Shown: positions 44,454 through 51,548 of the stretch, piece after piece | How the letters are laid out: every line of letters begins with the position of its first letter | How positions within the stretch are numbered: position 1 is the first letter of the stretch | Source of the DNA: Psychroflexus montanilacus | GTDB taxonomy: Bacteria; Bacteroidota; Bacteroidia; Flavobacteriales; Flavobacteriaceae | Reading direction: 5' to 3' | DNA: 64,000 bases | Assembly: GCF_020164535.1 (NCBI RefSeq) | Contig: NZ_JAIQZC010000001.1 | Coordinates: 1,302,001 to 1,366,000 of the forward strand | Translations under genes and position numbers: made by a program | The notes under the pieces: generated by a model | Databases searched by the model: none | What the model saw: the letters and a program-made list of their open reading frames with translations, nothing else | What the model was told of the DNA's origin: nothing

Positions 44454-45152
44454 TTAACTAGAGTGTGAGTTAATTTCAACGTAATCGGCAAAAATGATAT
44501 CGATAATTATGATTTTATCCCAATATGCTGATTTTAATTTCTCAGTATCCTTAATGTGCCTTAGCGATACATCACCTGAACTTGATAATCCAGTTGAAAT
44601 TAAAAGCCATTTTTGGTCATATGTATCATTCCATTTTTGTATTTTTTCTGTTTTAACTTTTATTATAGGTATAAACCATTCAACTATAGGCGGAGTGAAA
44701 TCTGAAGCGATAAAAGATGATATTTTAGTATTAAAATCTCCAATTTTTTTAATAAATATTCGTCTAATATTTACAGAAGGTTCATCTATTTGTTCAGACT
44801 CAATATGTTCACTTAAATTTAAACTAACTGTATTCACTTCTGAATCAATAGAAGTTCTTTTGGAAGCTATAGATTTGTAATTAATTGAAAATAAAAAACC
44901 TCGAGGAAATTGTTCAAATAATTTTACTCTTATTTTTTGATGTAATTCATTTAAAAAACTCTCTCGCTCTCGTAAACTTGATCCTTTTGAAGCGTAATCA
45001 GGATAGAATTCAGTTACTTCACATCCGATTTTATTCCCTTTTCCTTTTAAAATAAAATCAGGAGATTCAAATTCTTCAATTTCAAAGGATTGATTGGATG
45101 CATTTAGATATTTTTCAACTGCTAATTTTTCTAAATCTTTTGGACTACGCAT
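44454..45152 (-). CDS. Hypothetical protein, possible PD-(D/E)xK nuclease fold
   Basis: 232 residues, AT-rich and isolated. Near the N-terminus PDFIL (P31-D32) is followed 12 residues later by GCEVTEFY (E45-V-T47). This spacing and the beta-hairpin context resemble the PD-(D/E)xK core with Thr in place of Lys, as in some restriction-like families. The rest (INYKSIASKRTS, IVEWFIPIIKVKTEKIQKWN, KWLLISTGLSSSG) is unrecognised. No methylase or helicase gene is near. The nuclease call is a suggestion from one motif. Confidence 0.5.
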   Translation of the reverse strand: MRSPKDLEKLAVEKYLNASNQSFEIEEFESPDFILKGKGNKIGCEVTEFYPDYASKGSSLRERESFLNELHQKIRVKLFEQFPRGFLFSINYKSIASKRTSIDSEVNTVSLNLSEHIESEQIDEPSVNIRRIFIKKIGDFNTKISSFIASDFTPPIVEWFIPIIKVKTEKIQKWNDTYDQKWLLISTGLSSSGDVSLRHIKDTEKLKSAYWDKIIIIDIIFADYVEINSHSS

Positions 45153-45390
45153 AGTTCATTTTCTGCTTACATCGTTAAAAGTATAGTTTTTAAAATTAAA
45201 ACTAAACCTAGATATGTATTCTCTTTTTCAGCTTAATCTTCAGGCTTAAAACATTCTCTTCAACTTCATTAGTACATATTCCTCACCAAGCTGGATATTG
45301 AAAGCTAATGAAAGGCCTTAAGCAATGTATCGCGAGGTATAAAAGTTAACGTGAGCAAAATCAAAAAAAAAGAAAAAGGAAAATCCTGAA
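45153..45390. other. Intergenic stretch without a gene
   Basis: AT-rich sequence between the hypothetical gene and the tRNA-Leu-derived repeat, with no open frame of note, no hairpin terminator and no recognisable promoter. It lies on the outer flank of the tRNA-remnant / GIY-YIG unit. Confidence 0.4.
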
Positions 45391-45470
45391 AATAAAAAAG
45401 CCTCCCGAAAGGAAGGCTTTGTACCTAGGGCGGGAACCTGCCTTCCAAGGAACGCAGGCAGGTCGAACCC
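45391..45470 (-). repeat. tRNA-Leu 3'-end remnant interrupted by a 26-nt hairpin (copy A)
   Basis: Positions 45391-45436 are identical, over 46 nt, to 45866-45911, which holds the terminator and 3' acceptor/T-arm of the intact tRNA-Leu. At the point corresponding to the T-loop, a 26-nt inverted-repeat unit (arms CCTGCC / GGCAGG, 45437-45462) is inserted, after which TCGAACCC (45463-45470) resumes the tRNA sequence. The rest of the tRNA is missing. The GIY-YIG stop codon abuts it at 45471. Confidence 0.88.
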
Positions 45471-45722
45471 TCATAATAACAAATCTCTCATAGCTTTCAA
45501 TTTCTTTTTGCCACTTCCCCCCTTCCAGTATTTTTCTCTTATTCTAGCTTCTTTCCTATCAGTACATTCTTCAGTATAAATCAACAAGAAAGGGGCGTAA
45601 GGTCGAGTAGTTTTATTTAAACCTTTTTGATGAGTTTGACACCTTTCAATAACATTCGAGGTTAGTCCTACATAAATATAATTATGTCCTAGACTGGCTA
45701 AAGCATATACAAAGTAGGTCAT
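45471..45722 (-). CDS. GIY-YIG domain small nuclease family protein
   Basis: 83 residues from ATG 45722; an upstream in-frame Met at 45746 would only add MYFPFYFS. GIY-YIG elements: TYFVYAL (2-7), YIYVGLTSN with Gly19, a conserved Arg in ERCQTHQKG (R27), and the candidate metal-binding Glu in RKEARIREKYWK (E58 or E63). It belongs to the short single-domain GIY-YIG proteins (COG2827 type), often multicopy in Bacteroidota. It sits exactly between two interrupted tRNA-Leu remnants, and its TGA stop touches copy A. A homing-like or structure-specific endonuclease role is plausible, not shown. Confidence 0.85.
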   Translation of the reverse strand: MTYFVYALASLGHNYIYVGLTSNVIERCQTHQKGLNKTTRPYAPFLLIYTEECTDRKEARIREKYWKGGSGKKKLKAMRDLLL

Positions 45723-45790
45723 TGAAAAATAAAAAGGAAAATACAACTTCAGGTTGTAATTACAAAGCCCTCGAAAAAATTCGAGAGCTT

Positions 45791-45840
45791 TGTACCTAGG
45801 ACGGGAACCTGCCTTCCAAGGAACGCAGGCAGGTCGAAAC
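45791..45840 (-). repeat. tRNA-Leu 3'-end remnant interrupted by a 26-nt hairpin (copy B)
   Basis: TGTACCTAGGACGGGAA (45791-45807, one mismatch to the tRNA 3' end) is followed by the same 26-nt unit (45808-45833) and then TCGAAAC (45834-45840, diverging from the tRNA). The left flank is a different imperfect hairpin (about 45764-45790) instead of the tRNA terminator. It lies between the GIY-YIG gene and the intact tRNA-Leu, in the same orientation as copy A. Confidence 0.86.
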
Positions 45841-45865
45841 TCTCTTGTAGTTGGTGTTGCATCAA

Positions 45866-45895
45866 AATAAAAAAGCCTCCCGAAAGGAAGGCTTT
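45866..45895 (-). terminator. Terminator of tRNA-Leu
   Basis: Hairpin AAGCCT-CC / GG-AGGCTT with loop CGAAA or GAAA and one mismatch, then a T-run when read on the minus strand, starting immediately past the tRNA 3' end. The same hairpin is duplicated at 45391-45420. Confidence 0.85.
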
Positions 45896-45896
45896 G

Positions 45897-45978
45897 TACC
45901 TAGGGCGGGAATCGAACCCGCACATCGTAAGATACTGGGTTTTGAATCCAGCGCGTCTACCAATTCCGCCACCTAGGC
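45897..45978 (-). tRNA. tRNA-Leu (anticodon CAA)
   Basis: An 82-nt class II tRNA on the minus strand: 5' GCCTAGG pairing with 3' CCTAGGT (G1-U72 wobble), discriminator A, D-arm GGCGGAATTGGTAGACGC, anticodon loop TTCAAAA (CAA), a variable arm around TATCTTACGATG, and T-arm GCGGGTTCGATTCCCGC. CCA is not encoded. It is the source of the two truncated copies at 45391 and 45791. Confidence 0.95.
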
Positions 45979-45990
45979 ATTTTGGAAGTG

Positions 45991-45998
45991 CAAAAATA
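45991..45998 (-). promoter_or_regulatory. Putative -7 box of tRNA-Leu
   Basis: On the minus strand TATTTTTG, a perfect TAnnTTTG match, lies 12 nt upstream of the mature 5' end. The same octamer serves the CAU tRNA at 16627. Confidence 0.6.
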
Positions 45999-46062
45999 TA
46001 AAAATATTTCTTTCCTTACATAAAATAGTACGCTTATTTATATCCAACTTCAATTATTTATC

Positions 46063-46070
46063 TAAATTTG
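46063..46070 (+). promoter_or_regulatory. Putative -7 box of prs
   Basis: TAAATTTG, a perfect TAnnTTTG match, 40 nt upstream of the prs ATG in the region divergent from tRNA-Leu. Confidence 0.5.
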
Positions 46071-46110
46071 CAATCCATAAATCCAATATCCCTCAAAAGG
46101 TCAAACAGTT

Positions 46111-47052
46111 ATGGCAGACGTAGAAAAAGTCGCGAAAATTTTTGCTTGTTCTCAAAGCACTGTGTTAGCAGAGTCGATTGCAAAATCTTATGGAATTCCA
46201 CTTGGTAGTGTGAATACCATGCATTTTAGTGACGGCGAGTTTCAACCCTCTTTCGAAGAAAGCGTTCGAGGTTCGCGTGTATTTATCATCGGTTCTACGT
46301 TTCCAAATGCAGACAATTTGATGGAAATGCTATTGATGCTCGATGCTGCCAAGCGTTCATCGGCCAGACACATAACGGCAGTAATGCCTTATTTTGGCTG
46401 GGCCAGGCAGGACAGAAAAGATAAACCTAGAGTTCCTATCGCTGCCAAAATGGTAGCCAAAATGCTGGAAACGGCTGGTGCTACAAGAATCATCACTATG
46501 GATCTGCACGCCGACCAAATCCAGGGCTTTTTTGAAAAACCTGTGGACCATTTGTATGCGTCTACGGTGTTTTTACCATATTTAAGAAGCCTCAAGCTAG
46601 ACGATCTTACGGTTGCTTCTCCAGATATGGGTGGCTCCAAGAGAGCTTATGCCTACTCTAAATTTCTGGAAAGTGATGTGGTGATTTGCTACAAGCAAAG
46701 AGCTAAAGCCAATAAAATTTCACATATGGAATTGATTGGGGATGTGACTGGCAAAAATGTGGTTTTAGCAGATGATATGGTAGATACGGCAGGAACCTTG
46801 ACGCACGCCGCCAACCTGATGATGGAAAGAGGCGCCAAAAGTGTGAGAGCGATTTGTTCGCACCCCGTTTTATCTGGCAATGCTTACGAAAAGCTAGAGG
46901 ATTCCAAACTTGAAGAATTGATTGTTACGGATAGTATTCCGTTGAAAAAAGACAGTCCAAAAATAAAAGTACTAAGCTGTGCAGATTTGTTTGCAGATGT
47001 GATGAAAGCCGTCCATTACAACAAGTCTATAAGCAGTAAGTTTTTAATGTAG
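46111..47052 (+). CDS. prs: Ribose-phosphate pyrophosphokinase
   Basis: A full-length 313-residue PRPP synthetase: flexible-loop region MPYFGWARQDRKDKPRVPIA, metal-binding MDLHADQIQGFF, and PRPP-binding loop VLADDMVDTAGTL. It makes PRPP from ribose 5-phosphate and ATP for nucleotide, His and Trp synthesis. It is followed after 23 nt by rplY, a common pairing in Bacteroidota that implies co-transcription. Confidence 0.97.
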   Translation: MADVEKVAKIFACSQSTVLAESIAKSYGIPLGSVNTMHFSDGEFQPSFEESVRGSRVFIIGSTFPNADNLMEMLLMLDAAKRSSARHITAVMPYFGWARQDRKDKPRVPIAAKMVAKMLETAGATRIITMDLHADQIQGFFEKPVDHLYASTVFLPYLRSLKLDDLTVASPDMGGSKRAYAYSKFLESDVVICYKQRAKANKISHMELIGDVTGKNVVLADDMVDTAGTLTHAANLMMERGAKSVRAICSHPVLSGNAYEKLEDSKLEELIVTDSIPLKKDSPKIKVLSCADLFADVMKAVHYNKSISSKFLM

Positions 47053-47075
47053 TTTAATTTAATTTAATTTTTTTT

Positions 47076-47735
47076 ATGAAATCGATTACGATCAAAGGAT
47101 CTAAAAGAGAAAGCGTAGGCAAGAAAGCTACGAAAGCCTTACGTAATGCTGGAGAGGTCCCTTGCGTTATTTACGGGGGGGATAATATCGTGCATTTTTC
47201 TGCGCCAGAAGTGTCTTTCAACAAGTTGATTTACACTCCCGATGTACACACGGTAATTGTTGACCTTGAGGGTAACAAAACCAATGCTGTACTTCAAGAC
47301 ATTCAATTCCACCCTGTGACAGATGAAATTCTGCACATTGATTTCTACGAATTCCACGAAGGGCAAGAAATTACTATGGAAATTCCTGTTCACTCTGAAG
47401 GTGTTCCTAAAGGTGTGAAAAATGGTGGTGTTTTAAGGTTTAACTTAAGACGTATGACTGTAAGAGGTCTGGCCAAAAATCTTCCAGATTATATCGTTGC
47501 TAACGTAACTCCTCTTAAAATTGGACAAAAACTTTACGTTACTGCAGTTGCTAGCGAAGATTACAAAATCATGCACCCAGACAACACTGTTATCTGTCAG
47601 GTAAGAACTTCTAGAAACGTTTCACTCATCGGTGTTGACGAAGACGAAGATGACGACGAAGCAACAGAAGGTGAAGAAGGAGCAGAAAGCTCTGCTGAAG
47701 GTGGCGATGATGCTGCTGAAGAAAGCAAAGAATAA
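47076..47735 (+). CDS. rplY: 50S ribosomal protein L25 (long, Ctc-type)
   Basis: 219 residues with the 5S-rRNA-binding N-terminal domain ([32 protein letters not shown]) and the TL5/Ctc C-terminal beta domain ([20 protein letters not shown]). A long acidic low-complexity tail (about 190-219, [18 protein letters not shown] and following) is typical of flavobacterial homologs. A strong terminator follows 22 nt after the stop. Confidence 0.95.
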   Translation: MKSITIKGSKRESVGKKATKALRNAGEVPCVIYGGDNIVHFSAPEVSFNKLIYTPDVHTVIVDLEGNKTNAVLQDIQFHPVTDEILHIDFYEFHEGQEITMEIPVHSEGVPKGVKNGGVLRFNLRRMTVRGLAKNLPDYIVANVTPLKIGQKLYVTAVASEDYKIMHPDNTVICQVRTSRNVSLIGVDEDEDDDEATEGEEGAESSAEGGDDAAEESKE

Positions 47736-47756
47736 ATCCCGGATTTATAATTTACT

Positions 47757-47790
47757 TAAAGCATCCTGTTTTTCAGGATGCTTTTTTATT
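47757..47790 (+). terminator. Terminator of the prs-rplY operon
   Basis: An 11-bp stem AAAGCATCCTG / CAGGATGCTTT, loop TTTT or TTTTT, followed by a T-run. Confidence 0.92.
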
Positions 47791-47806
47791 TTTACAAAAA
47801 ATCTAG

Positions 47807-48433
47807 ATGAGAGCTTTTTTTGCTAAACTTTTATCCAAAAACAAAACAACAGAAGACGTTGACCCTATGAAGAAGTTTTTGATTGTTGGACTCGGTAATC
47901 CGGGCCCTAAGTATGAAAATACGAGACACAACATTGGATTTAAGATCTTGGATACTTTAGCTGAAAAAAGAGAGATTACTTTTGAAGCCGATCGCTACGC
48001 CGACAAAGCGGAGTTCAATTTTAAAGGTAGGAAATTTGTCCTTATCAAACCCAGCACATTTATGAACCTAAGCGGCAAAGCAGTGCGCTATTGGCTGGAC
48101 AAAGAAAAAATAGCCATTGGAAATTTAATGGTAATCACAGATGATCTCAATTTAAGCTTTGGAACTTTAAGGCTGAAAGCAAAAGGCAGCGATGGCGGGC
48201 ATAACGGCTTAAAGAGCATTCAGGATTTATTACAAACCACAACCTACCCGAGGTTTCGTTTTGGCATAAGTGATGAGTTTTCGAAAGGAAATCAAGTAGA
48301 CTATGTGCTTAGCGAATGGACTTCAGAAGAACAAGACAAGCTAAAAGAACGCCTGGAAACGTCATCAGAATTGATTCTTTCATTTGGAACAGCTGGGATT
48401 CACAATACCATGAACAGCTTTAACGGAAAATAG
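47807..48433 (+). CDS. pth: Peptidyl-tRNA hydrolase
   Basis: 208 residues. The canonical Pth fold begins at M21 (MKKFLIVGLGNPGPKYENTR), with catalytic H41 in TRHNIGF and the SDGGHNGLKSI and DYVLSEW motifs. The ATG at 47807 adds a basic 20-residue extension (MRAFFAKLLSKNKTTEDVDP); similar extensions are found in flavobacterial homologs, so it is kept, but 47867 remains possible. The enzyme recycles peptidyl-tRNAs released from stalled ribosomes. ribF starts 6 nt later. Confidence 0.95.
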   Translation: MRAFFAKLLSKNKTTEDVDPMKKFLIVGLGNPGPKYENTRHNIGFKILDTLAEKREITFEADRYADKAEFNFKGRKFVLIKPSTFMNLSGKAVRYWLDKEKIAIGNLMVITDDLNLSFGTLRLKAKGSDGGHNGLKSIQDLLQTTTYPRFRFGISDEFSKGNQVDYVLSEWTSEEQDKLKERLETSSELILSFGTAGIHNTMNSFNGK

Positions 48434-48439
48434 ACACAC

Positions 48440-49378
48440 GTGAAGATTTACAATAAGGTTTCAGAATTTGACGCATCCATCCCAACAGTAGTTACGATTG
48501 GGACTTTTGACGGGGTTCACCTCGGTCACAGAAAAATCATACAGCGCCTGGTCGATTCTGCACAAAAAGAGAATCTGCAGACAGCGCTCCTTACCTTCTA
48601 TCCTCACCCAAGAATGGTCCTTCAGCAAAGTGCAGATTTAAAGCTGATCAATACCATAGAAGAAAGAAAAATCATTTTGAAAGAAACGGGGCTCGAGCAT
48701 CTTATTGTTCATCCGTTTACGATTGAATTTTCCAGGCTTACCGCTAGAGAATATGTTGAAGACATTTTGGTAAAAGGACTCAATGCTAAAAAAATAGTCA
48801 TTGGTTACGATCATCATTTCGGCAGAAACAGAACAGCAGATATTGACGATTTAAAGGCATTTGGAAAGGAATTCGGCTTTGAAGTGGATGAGATTTCCAA
48901 GCAAGACATAGAAGATGTGGCGGTGAGTTCTACTAAAATTCGGCGCTCCTTAGAAGAAGGCGATCTTGAAAAAGCCAACGAATACCTCACTCGTCCTTTC
49001 TTTCTTTCGGGAGAAGTGATACGTGGAAAAGGCCTTGGTAAAAACATGGGCTACCCCACTGCCAACCTCAAAATTGAAGAATCTTATAAACTAATTCCTA
49101 AAGAAGGAGTTTATGTAGTGGCTTCGGTTATAGACGGTGACAAAAGATTTGGAATGATGAATATCGGCACCAACCCCACAGTTGGCGGTCAGGAGCGTAG
49201 CATAGAAACCTACTTCTTTGATTTGGACATGGACCTTTATGGCAAACATCTCCACATTCAACTTTTGAAACGTATACGAAGCGAGGTGAAATTTGATGGT
49301 TTGGAAGCTTTGATCAAAGCCATGAAAGCAGATGAAGTTTTTGCCAGGAATTACATTAAAGTACTGAACAATGAATAG
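48440..49378 (+). CDS. ribF: Bifunctional riboflavin kinase / FAD synthetase
   Basis: A 312-residue two-domain enzyme: an N-terminal FMN adenylyltransferase (TIGTFDGVHLGHRKIIQRL, GYDHHFGRNRTADIDDL, SSTKIRRSLEEGDLEKA) and a C-terminal riboflavin kinase (GKGLGKNMGYPTANLKIEES, NIGTNPTVGGQERSIETYFF). It converts riboflavin to FMN and FAD. The start is GTG at 48440, 6 nt after pth. The stop overlaps the start of the HTTM gene by 8 nt, giving a pth-ribF-HTTM operon. Confidence 0.96.
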   Translation: MKIYNKVSEFDASIPTVVTIGTFDGVHLGHRKIIQRLVDSAQKENLQTALLTFYPHPRMVLQQSADLKLINTIEERKIILKETGLEHLIVHPFTIEFSRLTAREYVEDILVKGLNAKKIVIGYDHHFGRNRTADIDDLKAFGKEFGFEVDEISKQDIEDVAVSSTKIRRSLEEGDLEKANEYLTRPFFLSGEVIRGKGLGKNMGYPTANLKIEESYKLIPKEGVYVVASVIDGDKRFGMMNIGTNPTVGGQERSIETYFFDLDMDLYGKHLHIQLLKRIRSEVKFDGLEALIKAMKADEVFARNYIKVLNNE

Positions 49379-50696
49379 GCTCCTCTTTAAGCAGGTTGAT
49401 AATTCTCCACTTATTGTGTTTAGAATTTTTTTCGGTTTGCTTATTGCTCTGGAGGCCTGGGGAGCTATTGCCACAGGTTGGGTAAGGCGAACGCTTGTAG
49501 AGCCTCAGTTTACTTTCAATTTTATTGGTTTTGATTTCCTTCAGCCCCTTCCTGGTCCTGGAATGTATTTCTACTTTGGATTGATGGGCTTGTTTGGCAT
49601 CTTTGTGATGTTAGGGTTCAAATACCGATTTAGCATTATTGCTTACACCTTGCTCTGGTCATGCGTGTATTTCATGCAAAAAACCTCCTACAACAACCAT
49701 TACTACCTGCTTATACTTTTGTTGATTTTTATGTGTATTGTTCCTGCGCATAACTACTTTTCTATAGATGCAAAAAAGAATCCTGAGCTCAAAAGCATCA
49801 GCATGCCCAATTGGGTTGTGCTCTTTATTATTGGTCAGATTTGGATTGTTTACACCTATGCGAGTCTCGCAAAATTATACCCGGACTGGCTGGACGGGAC
49901 ATTTCCTGAACTACTCATGAAAGGAAGAGCCCATTATTGGCTCATAGGCGACCTGCTCCAGGAACCCTGGGTGCACATGAGCATTTGCATTTTTGGTATT
50001 TTATTCGACTTGCTTGTTGTACCGCTATTGCTTTGGAAACGTACCAGAAAAGCTATGTTCATAGCTAGTATTTTCTTTCATCTTTTCAATAGTATCGTTT
50101 TTCAAATTGGGATTTTCCCGTATATGTCGTTAGCATTTACCGTGTTTTTCTTTCCAAAGGAATACATCCATAGAAAATTTCTAAAGTCAAAAGCCTTTTA
50201 TGAGGATGCTGAAGTAAAGACTCCTCATTTGGCGCCTCTGCTTAAAACATTTTTCGCGATCTGGTTTACAGTTCAGCTCATTCTGCCTGTAAGGCATCAT
50301 TTCATCGAGGGTAACGTCTTCTGGACAGAAGAAGGGCACAAATTAAGTTGGAGGATGATGCTACGCTCAAAAGGCGGCTTTGCCAGCTTTAAAATTAAAA
50401 ACCTCAACACAGGTAAAACTGAATACGTCAAACTGGACGAGTATCTTACAACTAAACAAAGGCGTAATCTTTTAAAACCCGATGGTATTTACCAATTTAC
50501 ACAAAGACTGAAAAAAGAATACGCTGAAAAAGATATTCCTATCGAGATTTACGCCCGAGTAAAAGTGAGTTTAAACGGCAGAAAAGCTGCTTTTCTCATA
50601 GACCCAAAACTTGATCTTACCACCATAGAATGGGATTATTTCTTTCATAATGAATGGGTTCTTCCCCAGCCTGATAGTATTTCATGGGGGAGATAA
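49371..50696 (+). CDS. HTTM domain (vitamin K-dependent gamma-carboxylase-like) membrane protein
   Basis: 441 residues with several N-terminal helices (IVFRIFFGLLIALEAWGAIA, YYLLILLLIFMCIVPAHNYF) and the HTTM signature region IWIVYTYASLAKLYPDWLDG. A C-terminal soluble part follows (WRMMLRSKGGFASFKIKN). It is related to vitamin K-dependent gamma-carboxylase, but bacterial members have no established substrate. Start overlaps ribF, as in many Flavobacteriaceae. No dedicated terminator is seen before the convergent gene. Confidence 0.87.
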   Translation: MNRLLFKQVDNSPLIVFRIFFGLLIALEAWGAIATGWVRRTLVEPQFTFNFIGFDFLQPLPGPGMYFYFGLMGLFGIFVMLGFKYRFSIIAYTLLWSCVYFMQKTSYNNHYYLLILLLIFMCIVPAHNYFSIDAKKNPELKSISMPNWVVLFIIGQIWIVYTYASLAKLYPDWLDGTFPELLMKGRAHYWLIGDLLQEPWVHMSICIFGILFDLLVVPLLLWKRTRKAMFIASIFFHLFNSIVFQIGIFPYMSLAFTVFFFPKEYIHRKFLKSKAFYEDAEVKTPHLAPLLKTFFAIWFTVQLILPVRHHFIEGNVFWTEEGHKLSWRMMLRSKGGFASFKIKNLNTGKTEYVKLDEYLTTKQRRNLLKPDGIYQFTQRLKKEYAEKDIPIEIYARVKVSLNGRKAAFLIDPKLDLTTIEWDYFFHNEWVLPQPDSISWGR

Positions 50697-50738
50697 TTGA
50701 GAGTTGTGTTCATCTTTGATAAAGGTCGATCATTAAGG

Positions 50739-51548
50739 TCAAACTTTTTTAGAAAAATGTAATCCCAGTTCTCTAGCCGTCCACTTCATACTAATACGTT
50801 TCCCTATTGAAGGAGTTTCAAGATCAAATTCTGGAATTGGCAAGTCCAATTCTTCAGCCTTTTTTTTATAATACTCTTGTTTAGAAAGTTGAACTTCTTC
50901 AACCCCATGAAATACCATCCCCAGTTTTGGTTGACGAATGATTTCAGAAATCAGGAGCATACAATTTTCCAGGTGAATTAAATTGACAGGAGCATCAGGA
51001 TTTTTGATATCAGATCTGCCAGACAAGTAATTCACTGGATGTCTGTCTTCGCCTAGCAAACCTCCAAAACGGATTACACTCGTTTGTAACGTTTTCAAGT
51101 TCAAAAGCAACTGTTCTGCCCGGACTAGCTGGCTGTTTTCAACTTCTGCAGCTGTAAACTGATAATGCTCTGTGTAAGTAGGTAAAGACTCGTGATCCTG
51201 AAACACACCTGTGGAACTCACATAAAGTATTTTATTGATGCCTGATTCTGAAACTGCCTCCGTTACCCTTTTGAGTTTCGCAACAAAGTCTGAATTGGGG
51301 TGTCGCCTTAATCCTGGCGGGACACAGATAATTAAAATATTTGAATCTGCTAAAAAATTAAAAAAGTCTCCTTCAATTCGATCTTCATTCAAAACAATCT
51401 GAAAGGGTGAAATGCCTTCATCTTCCAAAACTTTCAGCTTCTCTAAAGAAGTTGTAGAGCCTTTAATGCTCCAGCCTTGTTCTATGAAATGTTTTGCAAG
51501 CGGCAAACCCAGCCAGCCACAGCCAAAAATTGATAGTTGTTTTTTCAT
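50739..51548 (-). CDS. NAD(P)-dependent epimerase/dehydratase-like protein (YeeZ type)
   Basis: 269 residues with a Rossmann fold: nucleotide-binding FGCGWLGLPLAKHFIEQGW (a GxGxxG variant), ILIICVPPGL, YVSSTGVF and RFGGLLGEDRHPVNYLSGR. It resembles extended short-chain dehydrogenases of the YeeZ group; the substrate is unknown. The start codon shares one nucleotide with the stop of the M28 peptidase gene (51548), so the two are tightly coupled. Confidence 0.85.
   Translation of the reverse strand: MKKQLSIFGCGWLGLPLAKHFIEQGWSIKGSTTSLEKLKVLEDEGISPFQIVLNEDRIEGDFFNFLADSNILIICVPPGLRRHPNSDFVAKLKRVTEAVSESGINKILYVSSTGVFQDHESLPTYTEHYQFTAAEVENSQLVRAEQLLLNLKTLQTSVIRFGGLLGEDRHPVNYLSGRSDIKNPDAPVNLIHLENCMLLISEIIRQPKLGMVFHGVEEVQLSKQEYYKKKAEELDLPIPEFDLETPSIGKRISMKWTARELGLHFSKKV

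Noticed and set aside
44454-45746. A defence island or toxin-antitoxin system formed by the PD-(D/E)xK-like and GIY-YIG genes
   Set aside because: The two are separate transcription units with no methylase, helicase, antitoxin or other defence genes nearby.
45391-45840. The two tRNA-Leu-like segments as functional tRNA genes
   Set aside because: Only the 3' acceptor/T-arm portion is present and it is interrupted in the T-loop; D-arm and anticodon arm are absent.
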